Shown here: positions 50,705 to 57,787 of the stretch, in pieces
Numbering within the stretch: position 1 is the stretch's first letter
How the letters are laid out: every line of letters starts with the position of its first letter
Source: Mucilaginibacter robiniae
Lineage (GTDB): Bacteria > Bacteroidota > Bacteroidia > Sphingobacteriales > Sphingobacteriaceae
Assembly: GCF_012849215.1 (NCBI RefSeq)
Contig: NZ_CP051683.1
Span: forward strand, 1-64,000
Length of the DNA stretch: 64,000 nucleotides
Reading direction: 5' to 3'
Translations under genes and position numbers: made by a program
Notes under the pieces: generated by a model
Told to the model about the DNA's origin: nothing
Seen by the model: only the letters and a program-made list of their open reading frames with translations
Databases searched by the model: none

Positions 50705-51259
50705 CTATGATCGTCGTAATGTAGCTGGAAGGAAGCAGTCTATTTCAGCATCCGTAAAGGTGAATTCTTCATTGTTTTTTAAAGCTTTTACTGCCTTCTG
50801 ATACCCTTTACTTATTGTTTTCGGGGCTCCACGATAAGTGCTGACTAAATCAGCGTTTAGTGCGTCTCTAGTTGCCTGTAATTCGTCTATACTCTTGTTC
50901 CCAATTTTAATGTCAACTAGGAGTGAAAGAAATCTTTCTCTAATATCAAGGATATCTAATGCTGACTGTTTATGTTTTTCTGCGATTGCTAGGTAATCGA
51001 AATCTTTAGCATATAAGGTCAAAAACAATGATGCTGTAGCAAAAACGGCAGCGACAATCTCAAAAGTTTTACCAGTGCCAAATAACACCCCTAAAATACT
51101 GGTTGTTGTAAGAGCGGATAAAGCTACTTCCACAAACTTTAGTCCATCACTTCTATATTTTAAGATATCTGCACATTTCTCATGGGTTTTATGGGCATAA
51201 ACAACCCTTCCGTAAATTTCTCTTATCTGCGATTCTAAGGCTTTGTATTCGTCGGTCAT
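50705..51259 (-). CDS. SLATT-domain membrane effector
   Basis: 184 residues starting MTDEYKALESQIREIYGRVV. Two adjacent membrane helices (about residues 38-58 and 60-80: FVEVALSALTTTSILGVLFG, FEIVAAVFATASLFLTLYAK) are flanked by long helices, the SLATT pattern. SLATT proteins are thought to form pores and kill the infected cell when they sense the nucleotide made by the partner. Starting at 51349 instead would include the repeat array. First gene of the CBASS-like pair. Confidence 0.82.
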   Translation of the reverse strand: MTDEYKALESQIREIYGRVVYAHKTHEKCADILKYRSDGLKFVEVALSALTTTSILGVLFGTGKTFEIVAAVFATASLFLTLYAKDFDYLAIAEKHKQSALDILDIRERFLSLLVDIKIGNKSIDELQATRDALNADLVSTYRGAPKTISKGYQKAVKALKNNEEFTFTDAEIDCFLPATLRRS

Positions 51260-51297
51260 AATTTGGTATTTAAAGATACTTCTTTTATAAATTAATT

Positions 51298-51402
51298 GAT
51301 AACAAAAAAGAAACCGGCACCTAGCTGCAGGAAGTTCTTTTGCTATCACTTATTTGGGCGAACTGTCCTGATCTGCCGGTGCTCCAACATGAATCTGATT
51401 GC
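51298..51402 (+). repeat. 44-bp-phased array between resolvase and CBASS genes
   Basis: GCTATCA at 51342 and a degenerate heptamer (GATAACA) at 51298, 44 bp apart. TGATTGC at 51396-51402 closes the 61-bp terminal module, four bases before the resolvase stop codon. Confidence 0.8.
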
Positions 51403-51405
51403 ATT

Positions 51406-51963
51406 TTAATTATTGCTGGCTCTGATATATCTGTACAAGGTAGGTTTAGCCACTCCTACCATTTCGCAAATCTTATCGACTGATAATTCCTTTTCATTGT
51501 AAAGCTTAATGGCTAAGGCTTTCTTATCTGTATTCAGTTTTTTAGGTCGGCCACCTACTTTGCCCCTCGCTCTGGCCGATGTTAGCCCTGCCTGGGTGCG
51601 CTCTTGTATAAGGTTTCTTTCGAACTCCGCTAATGCACCAAAAATGTGAAATACCAGTTTGCCCGTTGATGTGGTGGTATCAATATTTTCCTGCAAACTT
51701 TTGAGGGCAATGCCTTCCTGATCTAACCACATCATCCACTCGAGCAAGTTTTTAAGTGAACGGCCTAATCTGTCCAATCGCCAAACGACTAAAGTATCGC
51801 CCTTGCGAAGTACCTCTTTCACTTTTGCCAATCCTGGCCGATCGGCAGTAGTGCCGCTAATTTTATCCTTGAAGATTTTTTCGCACCCTGCCTGTTTCAA
51901 AGCGTCAGTTTGTAAGTTGGGGTTTTGATCGAGTGTAGAAACTCTGGCGTATCCGATAAGCAT
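51406..51963 (-). CDS. Serine recombinase, resolvase/invertase family
   Basis: 185 residues starting MLIGYARVSTLDQNPNLQTD with the catalytic Ser in ARVST, then WRLDRLGRSLKNLLE and FERNLIQERTQAGLTSARAR, and a C-terminal HTH (LSVDKICEMVGVAKPTLYRY). It is the small resolvase type used to resolve plasmid multimers or transposition cointegrates. The region upstream has two imperfect palindromes that may be its res site. The ATG at 51961-51963 matches the family start. Confidence 0.92.
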   Translation of the reverse strand: MLIGYARVSTLDQNPNLQTDALKQAGCEKIFKDKISGTTADRPGLAKVKEVLRKGDTLVVWRLDRLGRSLKNLLEWMMWLDQEGIALKSLQENIDTTTSTGKLVFHIFGALAEFERNLIQERTQAGLTSARARGKVGGRPKKLNTDKKALAIKLYNEKELSVDKICEMVGVAKPTLYRYIRASNN

Positions 51964-52051
51964 TGTTAAATAGTAATAAAACTCGTAATGTAAAGATAAA
52001 ACTTTACTTTGATTTCGTAACGGAATTTCGTTACTAACTTTTACAGCTAAA

Positions 52052-52069
52052 ATTCGGTTTTTGTCGTAG
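52052..52069 (-). repeat. Orphan origin iteron in reverse orientation
   Basis: On the minus strand the 18 bases read CTACGACAAAAACCGAAT, differing from the iteron at 9081-9098 at only the first position. No other copy was seen outside the origin. It lies between the two resolvase palindromes. Confidence 0.7.
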
Positions 52070-52092
52070 TCTTTTAAACAGTAACAAAAACG

Positions 52093-52109
52093 AACGTTTT
52101 CGTTACTGT
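52093..52109 (+). repeat. 17-bp direct repeat, left copy (arsenic cassette boundary)
   Basis: AACGTTTTCGTTACTGT occurs here and at 57575-57591. Both are followed by an ATATATAAT word within about 20 bp. Together they bracket the whole arsenic cassette. Confidence 0.7.
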
Positions 52110-52166
52110 AGTTCACGATATATAATTTATAAATATTTTACTTGCATAACTAAAACAATCATCGTA

Positions 52167-52178
52167 ATATTGCAATAT
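52167..52178. promoter_or_regulatory. ArsR operator 1
   Basis: The 12-bp palindrome ATATTGCAATAT lies 7 bp before the arsR start. The core GCAATATTGC recurs at 52536-52545 before the DUF6428 gene. A palindrome in front of both genes fits autoregulation by ArsR. Confidence 0.65.
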
Positions 52179-52184
52179 ATAATT

Positions 52185-52514
52185 ATGGGAATTACCAAAA
52201 CAGAAATATTTACCGAAGAACAAAACAGGTTAGCTGTGATGCTCAAAGCTATTGCGCACCCTGCCCGTATTGCCATACTCGAGCAGATCATCAAGGCCAA
52301 TGCCTGTATCTGTGGTGATTTGGTCGAGGAACTTGGTTTGGCCCAAGCGACCATTTCACAACACTTAAAAGAACTCAAGAATGCAGGTCTGATTCAAGGC
52401 ACCATTGAAGGGGTAAGCGTGTGTTACTGTATTGAGCCGAAAGCCTGGGCACTGCTGCAAAATCAGTTGAATGGGTTCTTCAACCTGTACGAAATGCCTA
52501 AATCCTGCTGCTAA
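52185..52514 (+). CDS. arsR: ArsR-family repressor
   Basis: 109 residues starting MGITKTEIFTEEQNRLAVML. The winged helix includes AHPARIAILEQIIKANACIC and LGLAQATISQHLKELKNAGL. The Cys-x-Cys pair in ANACICGDL near the recognition helix is suited to bind arsenite and release DNA. A TTG at 52170 is an alternative start but lies inside the operator. It controls the downstream arsenic genes through the two palindromes. Confidence 0.9.
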   Translation: MGITKTEIFTEEQNRLAVMLKAIAHPARIAILEQIIKANACICGDLVEELGLAQATISQHLKELKNAGLIQGTIEGVSVCYCIEPKAWALLQNQLNGFFNLYEMPKSCC

Positions 52515-52535
52515 AATTTTTTATCTACAAACATC

Positions 52536-52549
52536 GCAATATTGCAATA
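52536..52549. promoter_or_regulatory. ArsR operator 2
   Basis: GCAATATTGCAATA, partly identical to operator 1, is 20 bp before the DUF6428 start. It would allow separate control of the resistance genes. Confidence 0.6.
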
Positions 52550-52568
52550 AACCATTAATATAGAAACT

Positions 52569-53126
52569 ATGGAAACTTTAAAATGGCAATCATTCAAAGA
52601 ACAATTAGAAGCTAACCCAACATTAGACCTGCAATTTCAATATGCGGAAAACACCTGGGTAGATGCCTCTTACCATATTACCGAAATTAAACAGGCTCCC
52701 ATTACCTCCGTTGATTGCGGTGGAGTGATGAACGCCTGGACAGAGGTAATTGTCCAATTGTGGGTGCCTGAGGAAGAACAGCAACTGCGCTCAATGAAAG
52801 TACGTAAAGCGTTGTCTATCGTTGAACTTGTAGAGAAAGCACTTCCGCTTAATCCCCATGCCGTAGTAAAGATTGAATTTGGCAATGCACAATTTGATAC
52901 CCGACAGATGTTGCCAAAACAACTAATTGCAGATGGTGAAAACTTGATTGTGGATCTTCGTCCTGATGCCGTTCAGTGTAAGGCGATCACTCGGGGCGGT
53001 AGCTGCGGTACGAATGAAAAAGGAGAAGAATGCTGCACACCGGTGGTGGAAGTTAAGCCTAAGATTCAACTGAAAAACTTAGTTGCCGAAGCGCCGAGCT
53101 GCACTCCCGGTTCTGGTTGCTGCTAA
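52569..53126 (+). CDS. DUF6428-family protein of arsenic operons
   Basis: 185 residues. The alpha/beta body (FKEQLEANPTLDLQFQYAEN, YHITEIKQAPITSVDCGGVM) is typical of DUF6428, which is found next to arsenic genes in Bacteroidota. Two Cys clusters (GSCGTNEKGEECC and SCTPGSGCC at the very end) are probable arsenite-binding sites. A metallochaperone-like role is inferred. The first gene behind operator 2. Confidence 0.75.
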   Translation: METLKWQSFKEQLEANPTLDLQFQYAENTWVDASYHITEIKQAPITSVDCGGVMNAWTEVIVQLWVPEEEQQLRSMKVRKALSIVELVEKALPLNPHAVVKIEFGNAQFDTRQMLPKQLIADGENLIVDLRPDAVQCKAITRGGSCGTNEKGEECCTPVVEVKPKIQLKNLVAEAPSCTPGSGCC

Positions 53127-53142
53127 TCATAATCAGGATGTA

Positions 53143-53640
53143 ATGACAAAAATCGAAATATTACAGCCTGCACATTGGCCGGACGTGAGACGGATTTATC
53201 TGGAAGGTATCGCCACCGGTCAGGCGACCTTTCAAACTGATGCTCCCCAGTGGGAAGATTGGGATAAAAGCCATTTATCTGATCTTCGCTATGTGGCACT
53301 AACCGATGATGGTAACATGGCCGGTTGGGTAGCTCTCTCCCCAGTATCCAGCCGTTGCGTTTATGCAGGGGTTGCCGAAGTAAGCGTATATGTGAGCGAG
53401 GAGTTCCGGGGCAAAAAGGTAGGCCAAGCGCTTTTGCAGCACCTGATTACCGAAAGTGAGAAGGCCAACCTGTGGACGCTGCAAGCCGGTATCTTTCCTG
53501 AAAACGAGGCAAGCGTAAAGTTGCATGAGAAACTTGGTTTCCGCATCATCGGCTACCGCGAACGGGTAGCAAAACAGTATGGGGTGTGGCGAAACGTCTA
53601 CCTCCTGGAACGAAGGAGTAACGCGGTTGGAATTGATTAA
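53143..53640 (+). CDS. arsN: GNAT acetyltransferase, ArsN-like
   Basis: 165 residues starting MTKIEILQPAHWPDVRRIYL. VYVSEEFRGKKVGQALLQHL is the acetyl-CoA motif (R-G-x-x-G-x-A) and LHEKLGFRIIGYRERVAKQY the end of the fold, as in phosphinothricin/methionine-sulfoximine-type acetyltransferases. In arsenic operons this type (ArsN) acetylates arsinothricin. The start at 53143 is used; an earlier in-frame start overlaps the DUF6428 gene. Confidence 0.8.
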   Translation: MTKIEILQPAHWPDVRRIYLEGIATGQATFQTDAPQWEDWDKSHLSDLRYVALTDDGNMAGWVALSPVSSRCVYAGVAEVSVYVSEEFRGKKVGQALLQHLITESEKANLWTLQAGIFPENEASVKLHEKLGFRIIGYRERVAKQYGVWRNVYLLERRSNAVGID

Positions 53641-53721
53641 TTTACGTAAGAGCAGATACTTTATAATAAGGAATGAAACCTCGTAAGAAGCTTCATTGCC
53701 GATAAATACAAATTGAACTTA

Positions 53722-54138
53722 ATGAAGAATATATTAGTGCTGTGTACCGGCAACAGTTGCCGTAGCCAACTAGCCGAAGGATACTTAAGGCATTTTGCAG
53801 CTGATAAAGCTGCCGTTTATAGTGCAGGTATTGAAACGCATGGCGTGAACCCGAAAGCCATCCAGGTAATGGCCGAAGATCATTTAGATATATCCGGGCA
53901 TACCTCTAATCATGTGGATGAATACCTTTCTATCCCCTTCGACTATGTCATTACAGTATGCGATAATGCCAATGAAGCCTGCCCATATTTTCCTGGCAAC
54001 GTACAACGTTTTCACTACAACTTTCCTGACCCTGCCAAAGCTACTGGTACACCCGATGAAGTAATGGAGCAGTTTAGAAAAGTACGGGATATGGTCAAGG
54101 TATATGCTGCGGAATTTATCAGTCAGAACTTACAGTAA
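53722..54138 (+). CDS. arsC: Arsenate reductase, low-molecular-weight phosphatase type
   Basis: 138 residues. The P-loop CTGNSCRSQ at residues 8-16 fits CX5R, with Cys8 attacking arsenate; the DP motif follows at FHYNFPDPAKATG and a further Cys is in VITVCDNANEACPYF. This is the thioredoxin-coupled ArsC type. It reduces arsenate to arsenite for export by Acr3. The ATG at 53722 matches the family (MKNILVLCTGNSCR). Confidence 0.92.
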   Translation: MKNILVLCTGNSCRSQLAEGYLRHFAADKAAVYSAGIETHGVNPKAIQVMAEDHLDISGHTSNHVDEYLSIPFDYVITVCDNANEACPYFPGNVQRFHYNFPDPAKATGTPDEVMEQFRKVRDMVKVYAAEFISQNLQ

Positions 54139-54218
54139 CAAGTATTAGGTTTAGCATAGCACTGCTATGCTTTTCTTTCATATCATTCAATCGTTAAATA
54201 GCAATAAACCAATATATC

Positions 54219-54839
54219 ATGAAAAAGCTTAACTTTATCCTTTTAGCCTGCTTACTGGTGGTAAGCTCGGCCTTTGCACCGGCAGATCAAACCCTTTATC
54301 CTGAACTGGCGCAAACCATCAAACAGTTGAAAAAGAACATGACCTCAATTTCTTACAACAGGCAGGAAGAATTAACCGGTGTGCAGCAAATGGTGATACT
54401 GGCACGTCAGCAGAAAAAGCCGGTAGTAATTGAATTGCTAAGTTCTGACGGTTTTACAGCCCCGGTTGCCAAGGCCGTGTTTAAAGCAGCACTGCTTAGC
54501 TACGGCATTAGTGATATTGAAGTTAAAACCGTTGGCTCGGCTGCTTCGGAAACCGTCGCGCCGGTGTTAAGCAAAATGGGGTTTAAAGTAAGTACCGATA
54601 ACGGTTTAACTGCGAAAGTAAATGAACAGGTCCCACCGCTTACCTTTAGTGCTTCTCCTTCCAGTTCTCAGGCGGTTCATGCCCTGCTACAGGAAGGTAC
54701 AGAAAGCTTACTGGCCGGCCCCGATAAATATGCGGTTAAGTTAAAATACCCTGTTGCTACCGGCAGCGATGAGCAAGCTAGAAAGATTGCTTTAGAAATG
54801 ACCTTTATTGCCATGAAGATAAAAGATTATACGAATTAA
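54219..54839 (+). CDS. Secreted ArsC-like protein without catalytic P-loop
   Basis: 206 residues with a signal peptide (MKKLNFILLACLLVVSSAFA). The mature start (LYPELAQTIKQLKK) and the following arrangement (VVIELLSSDGFTAPVAKAVF, EVKTVGSAASETVAPVLSKM) match the secreted phosphatase-like arsenate reductases of Bacteroidota, but the CX5R loop is replaced by LLSSDGFTA, so there is no nucleophilic Cys. It might bind arsenate/phosphate or a partner. It sits between arsC and acr3. The relationship is inferred from the order of motifs. Confidence 0.6.
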   Translation: MKKLNFILLACLLVVSSAFAPADQTLYPELAQTIKQLKKNMTSISYNRQEELTGVQQMVILARQQKKPVVIELLSSDGFTAPVAKAVFKAALLSYGISDIEVKTVGSAASETVAPVLSKMGFKVSTDNGLTAKVNEQVPPLTFSASPSSSQAVHALLQEGTESLLAGPDKYAVKLKYPVATGSDEQARKIALEMTFIAMKIKDYTN

Positions 54840-54879
54840 GCGTTTACAATTTACATTTAAACAATAACTATATTTTCCA

Positions 54880-55965
54880 ATGTCAGCTAACAACTGCGCC
54901 CCTGTGGCAGAACGAAAAAAATTAGGTTTCTTAGACCGCTATCTGACCTTATGGATTTTTTTAGCGATGGCGATTGGGGTGGCCCTGGGCTACTTTCTGC
55001 CTTCGTCTTCGGGCTTCATCAATTCCTTTTCCAGCGGTACAACCAATATCCCCTTAGCCATTGGCCTCATACTAATGATGTACCCGCCACTGGCAAAAGT
55101 GAAATATGAAAAAATGGGCGAGGTATTCAAAGATACCAAAGTACTTACCGCCTCTCTGGTACTGAACTGGATTATTGGGCCGGTACTCATGTTTGTTTTA
55201 GCCATCACCTTACTACGTGATCACCCTGCCTACATGGTTGGTCTGATCTTAATAGGTCTTGCCCGTTGCATTGCAATGGTAGTCGTCTGGAACGAACTGG
55301 CCGAAGGTAACCGGGAATATGCTGCCGGACTGATTGCCCTCAACAGTATTTTTCAGGTATTGCTCTACAGTGTTTATGCCTATCTTTTTATTACCGTTCT
55401 GCCTCCGCTGTTTGGTCTGGAAGGCTTGGCTGTGAATATCACCATTGGCGAGATTGCCAAATCCGTAGGCATATATTTAGGTGTTCCTTTTGCTGCCGGT
55501 ATCATCAGTCGTTATGCGTTGATCGGCTTAAAAGGTGAGCAATGGTTTCAATCCAAATATGTGCCGTTTATTTCGCCCATTACCCTGATTGCGCTGCTGT
55601 TTACGATCGTGGTCATGTTTAGCTTAAAAGGTAACCTGATCGTGCAGATTCCTTTCGATGTGGTACGGATTGCTATACCATTGGTAATTTACTTTACCAT
55701 CATGTTTGTGCTCAGCTTCTTTATCGGCAAAGGTTTTGGCGCGGATTACAGCCGGAGCACGTCGATTGCCTTTACCGCTACGGGCAACAACTTTGAACTG
55801 GCAATTGCAGTTGCTATCGGCGTGTTCGGTATCAACTCGGGTGAGGCTTTTGCAGGGGTGATTGGCCCGCTCGTCGAAGTGCCTGCCCTGATTGCACTGG
55901 TGAACCTGGCTTTTTATTTCCGCAAAAAATACTATTCCACTCGAACTTTAACGCCTGCTGAATAA
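54880..55965 (+). CDS. acr3: Arsenite efflux permease Acr3
   Basis: 361 residues with ten predicted membrane helices. LGFLDRYLTLWIFLAMAIGV is the typical start, and GLARCIAMVVVWNELAEGNR carries the conserved Cys for arsenite recognition; SIAFTATGNNFELAIAVAIG is the second conserved block. It exports arsenite with the proton gradient. The stop overlaps the next ATG (TAATG). Confidence 0.93.
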   Translation: MSANNCAPVAERKKLGFLDRYLTLWIFLAMAIGVALGYFLPSSSGFINSFSSGTTNIPLAIGLILMMYPPLAKVKYEKMGEVFKDTKVLTASLVLNWIIGPVLMFVLAITLLRDHPAYMVGLILIGLARCIAMVVVWNELAEGNREYAAGLIALNSIFQVLLYSVYAYLFITVLPPLFGLEGLAVNITIGEIAKSVGIYLGVPFAAGIISRYALIGLKGEQWFQSKYVPFISPITLIALLFTIVVMFSLKGNLIVQIPFDVVRIAIPLVIYFTIMFVLSFFIGKGFGADYSRSTSIAFTATGNNFELAIAVAIGVFGINSGEAFAGVIGPLVEVPALIALVNLAFYFRKKYYSTRTLTPAE

Positions 55966-56723
55966 TGAAGATTGCTCTTTTTTCTGATATACACGCTAAC
56001 TTGCCTGCCCTGGAAGCTTTCTTTGCTGATTTAGAAAGCCGTAAACCCGATGCTATCTATTGCCTCGGTGATCTGGTGGGATATAACATTTGGCCGAATG
56101 AGGTCATTGATGAAATCCGTAAACGCGGTATTCCCTGCATCACCGGCAATTATGATTTTGGGATTGGTCGTCATAGCGATGATTGCGGCTGCGCCTACAA
56201 AACTGATGAAGAAAAAGCAATGGGTAAAATCTCCATCAGCTATACCAACGAGATCGTAAAGAACGAACAACGTGCCTACCTACGTACCCTGCCTTCACAT
56301 ATCCGTTTAGAGTACCAACTCAATAACGATAAGCTGAACGTGCTTTTGGTACATGGCAGCCCCCGCAAAGTAAACGAGTATCTGTTTGAGGACAGGGATG
56401 AAAAAAGTATGCTTCGCATTATGGAAGGGGCTGATGCTGACATTTTATGCTTCGGTCATACCCATCAGCCATACCATCGCGTTCTTCGAACAGGTGATAC
56501 GTACCGTCATGCCATCAATATCGGCAGTGTGGGCAAGCCGAAAGATAAAGACCCCCGGGGTGGTTACGTGCTGCTGCAGATTAACGAAAACATCTCAGTG
56601 AAAGATAAGGACAGCATACAGGTAGAGTTTATCCGGTTTAACTATGACATCGAAAAAGCGGCCAAGGCTGTTGAGGACAGCCCTTTGCCGAACGAGTATG
56701 CGGATATGTTAAGGAACGGATAA
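55965..56723 (+). CDS. Metallophosphoesterase (YfcE-like), copy 1
   Basis: 252 residues. FSDIHANLPA (D8, H10), CLGDLVGYN, ITGNYD, VLLVHGSPR and ILCFGHTHQPYHR are the five metal-binding motifs of the calcineurin-like family. It would hydrolyse a phosphodiester or phosphomonoester. Presence in an arsenic operon may mean handling of arsenylated or damaged nucleotides; that is a guess. It is coupled to acr3 by a one-base overlap and followed by a tandem copy. Confidence 0.85.
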   Translation: MKIALFSDIHANLPALEAFFADLESRKPDAIYCLGDLVGYNIWPNEVIDEIRKRGIPCITGNYDFGIGRHSDDCGCAYKTDEEKAMGKISISYTNEIVKNEQRAYLRTLPSHIRLEYQLNNDKLNVLLVHGSPRKVNEYLFEDRDEKSMLRIMEGADADILCFGHTHQPYHRVLRTGDTYRHAINIGSVGKPKDKDPRGGYVLLQINENISVKDKDSIQVEFIRFNYDIEKAAKAVEDSPLPNEYADMLRNG

Positions 56724-57457
56724 TAAGAATAGCGCTATTTTCCGATATACATGCCAATCTGCCTGCCTTTGAAGCCATGCTCGCAGACTTGGAAAACCGA
56801 AAACCTGATGCAGTTTATTGCCTAGGTGACCTTGTAGGCTATAACGTTTGGCCTAATGAGGTAACTGAAATTCTCAGGCGGCGCGGTATTGCTACGTTGG
56901 CCGGTAATCATGACCTGAAAGTACAGAAAATGGTTACTACATCTGGTAGCTTAAAAGAAGGTGGTAAGAACTATGCTTACCATTTAGTCTCGCCTGAAAA
57001 CAGAGATTATCTGCTTACCCTGCCCCGGCATATCCGGCTCGAGTACCGGTTGAATCATGATACTTGGAACATCGTCCTCGCGCATGGCAGTACCCGCAGC
57101 ATTGATGAATATGTCCTGGAAGATCTGGATGAAAGTTATGTTCTAGGGATGATGGCCGAAGCAAAAGCCGATATCCTGTGCGTGGGTCACTCGCATAAAC
57201 CTTACCACCGGATTATTCGGCAAGGCGATACAGATAAGCATGTGATTAACACAGGCTCGGTAGGTAAACCAAAAGACGGTAATCCAATGGGCTGCTACGT
57301 GATGGTCACTATTCATCAGGATAGTAATTTAACAGCAAAAGAGACAATTGAAATTGAGTTTTGCAGGTTTGCTTATGACGTAGAGCAGGCGGCCAAGGCT
57401 ATAGAAGATAGTCCTCTGCCTGATGAATTTGCCGACCGGCTGCGAAAAGCTTATTGA
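56723..57457 (+). CDS. Metallophosphoesterase, tandem copy 2, with ATA where ATG is expected
   Basis: The frame reads (I)RIALFSDIHANLPAFEAMLA and continues with CLGDLVGYN, LAGNHD, VLAHGSTR and ILCVGHSHKPYHR, a complete metallophosphoesterase of 244 residues. The copy-1 stop is TAA at 56721-56723, and an ATA (56723-56725) overlaps it exactly as ATG overlaps the acr3 stop. The first ATG is at 56777, after the essential DxH motif; no GTG or TTG precedes it. So the gene either starts at ATA or has lost activity by a start mutation. Confidence 0.75.
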   Translation: MRIALFSDIHANLPAFEAMLADLENRKPDAVYCLGDLVGYNVWPNEVTEILRRRGIATLAGNHDLKVQKMVTTSGSLKEGGKNYAYHLVSPENRDYLLTLPRHIRLEYRLNHDTWNIVLAHGSTRSIDEYVLEDLDESYVLGMMAEAKADILCVGHSHKPYHRIIRQGDTDKHVINTGSVGKPKDGNPMGCYVMVTIHQDSNLTAKETIEIEFCRFAYDVEQAAKAIEDSPLPDEFADRLRKAY

Positions 57458-57470
57458 ACAAATAGTGTTA

Positions 57471-57503
57471 GAAAGCCCTTGCAGTTAGCATAGGGCTTTT
57501 TTA
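57471..57503 (+). terminator. Terminator of the arsenic operon
   Basis: AAAGCCCT (57472-57479) pairs with AGGGCTTT (57492-57499), followed by Ts. It lies 15 bp after the second metallophosphoesterase. Confidence 0.85.
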
Positions 57504-57574
57504 GTTCCGTATCTAATATCACTCCGCTTTACTTTACATATAATACTTTATAGGGCATATTTGTAAAGTAAATC

Positions 57575-57591
57575 AACGTTTTCGTTACTGT
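57575..57591 (+). repeat. 17-bp direct repeat, right copy
   Basis: Exact copy of AACGTTTTCGTTACTGT at 52093-52109, same direction, 5482 bp away. Otherwise the 330-bp gap between 57458 and 57787 contains the arsenic terminator and the copper promoter region only. Confidence 0.7.
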
Positions 57592-57757
57592 TTGATATAG
57601 TAATATATAATAGGTATACAAACTAAAGATCTGCTAGTACTTTGATAATGTAAAAAGCAAAGGCGTTTTTCCTCTATAAAGCATAGTCGATTCTTAACTC
57701 ACGAAATTTTATAAATTTTTCACAAAATACTATAAAGTCAACGCCTAGCGCTGCTGG

Positions 57758-57765
57758 TACTTTTG
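57758..57765 (+). promoter_or_regulatory. Possible -7 box of the copper operon
   Basis: TACTTTTG fits TAnnTTTG and lies 22 bp before the copA start. A related CTGCTAGTACTTTGATAATG sequence occurs at about 57630. No clear -33 TTG at the right distance was found, so this is weak. Confidence 0.35.
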
Positions 57766-57787
57766 TAACGTTAATTAAACGATACAA

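Larger units (their letters stand above)
52014..52109. other. Candidate res site: two imperfect palindromes upstream of the resolvase
   Basis: One palindrome spans 52017-52034 (GTAACGGAATTTCGTTAC); a second, 30 bp long, spans 52079-52108 with arms CAGTAAC/GTTACTG and inner AAAACG/CGTTTT. Both share TTTCGTTAC half-sites. They lie 50-145 bp upstream of the resolvase start, where res sites are usually found. Confidence 0.5.

Noticed and set aside
7361..51402. The 44-bp arrays as CRISPR
   Set aside because: The repeated part is only about 7-11 bp, interiors are partly shared and partly palindromic, the arrays are scattered in nine places, and no cas genes are present.
7361..51402. The arrays as an integron with attC sites
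   Set aside because: No integron integrase gene and no RYYYAAC/GTTRRRY cores were seen; the fixed 44-bp period is not an attC feature.
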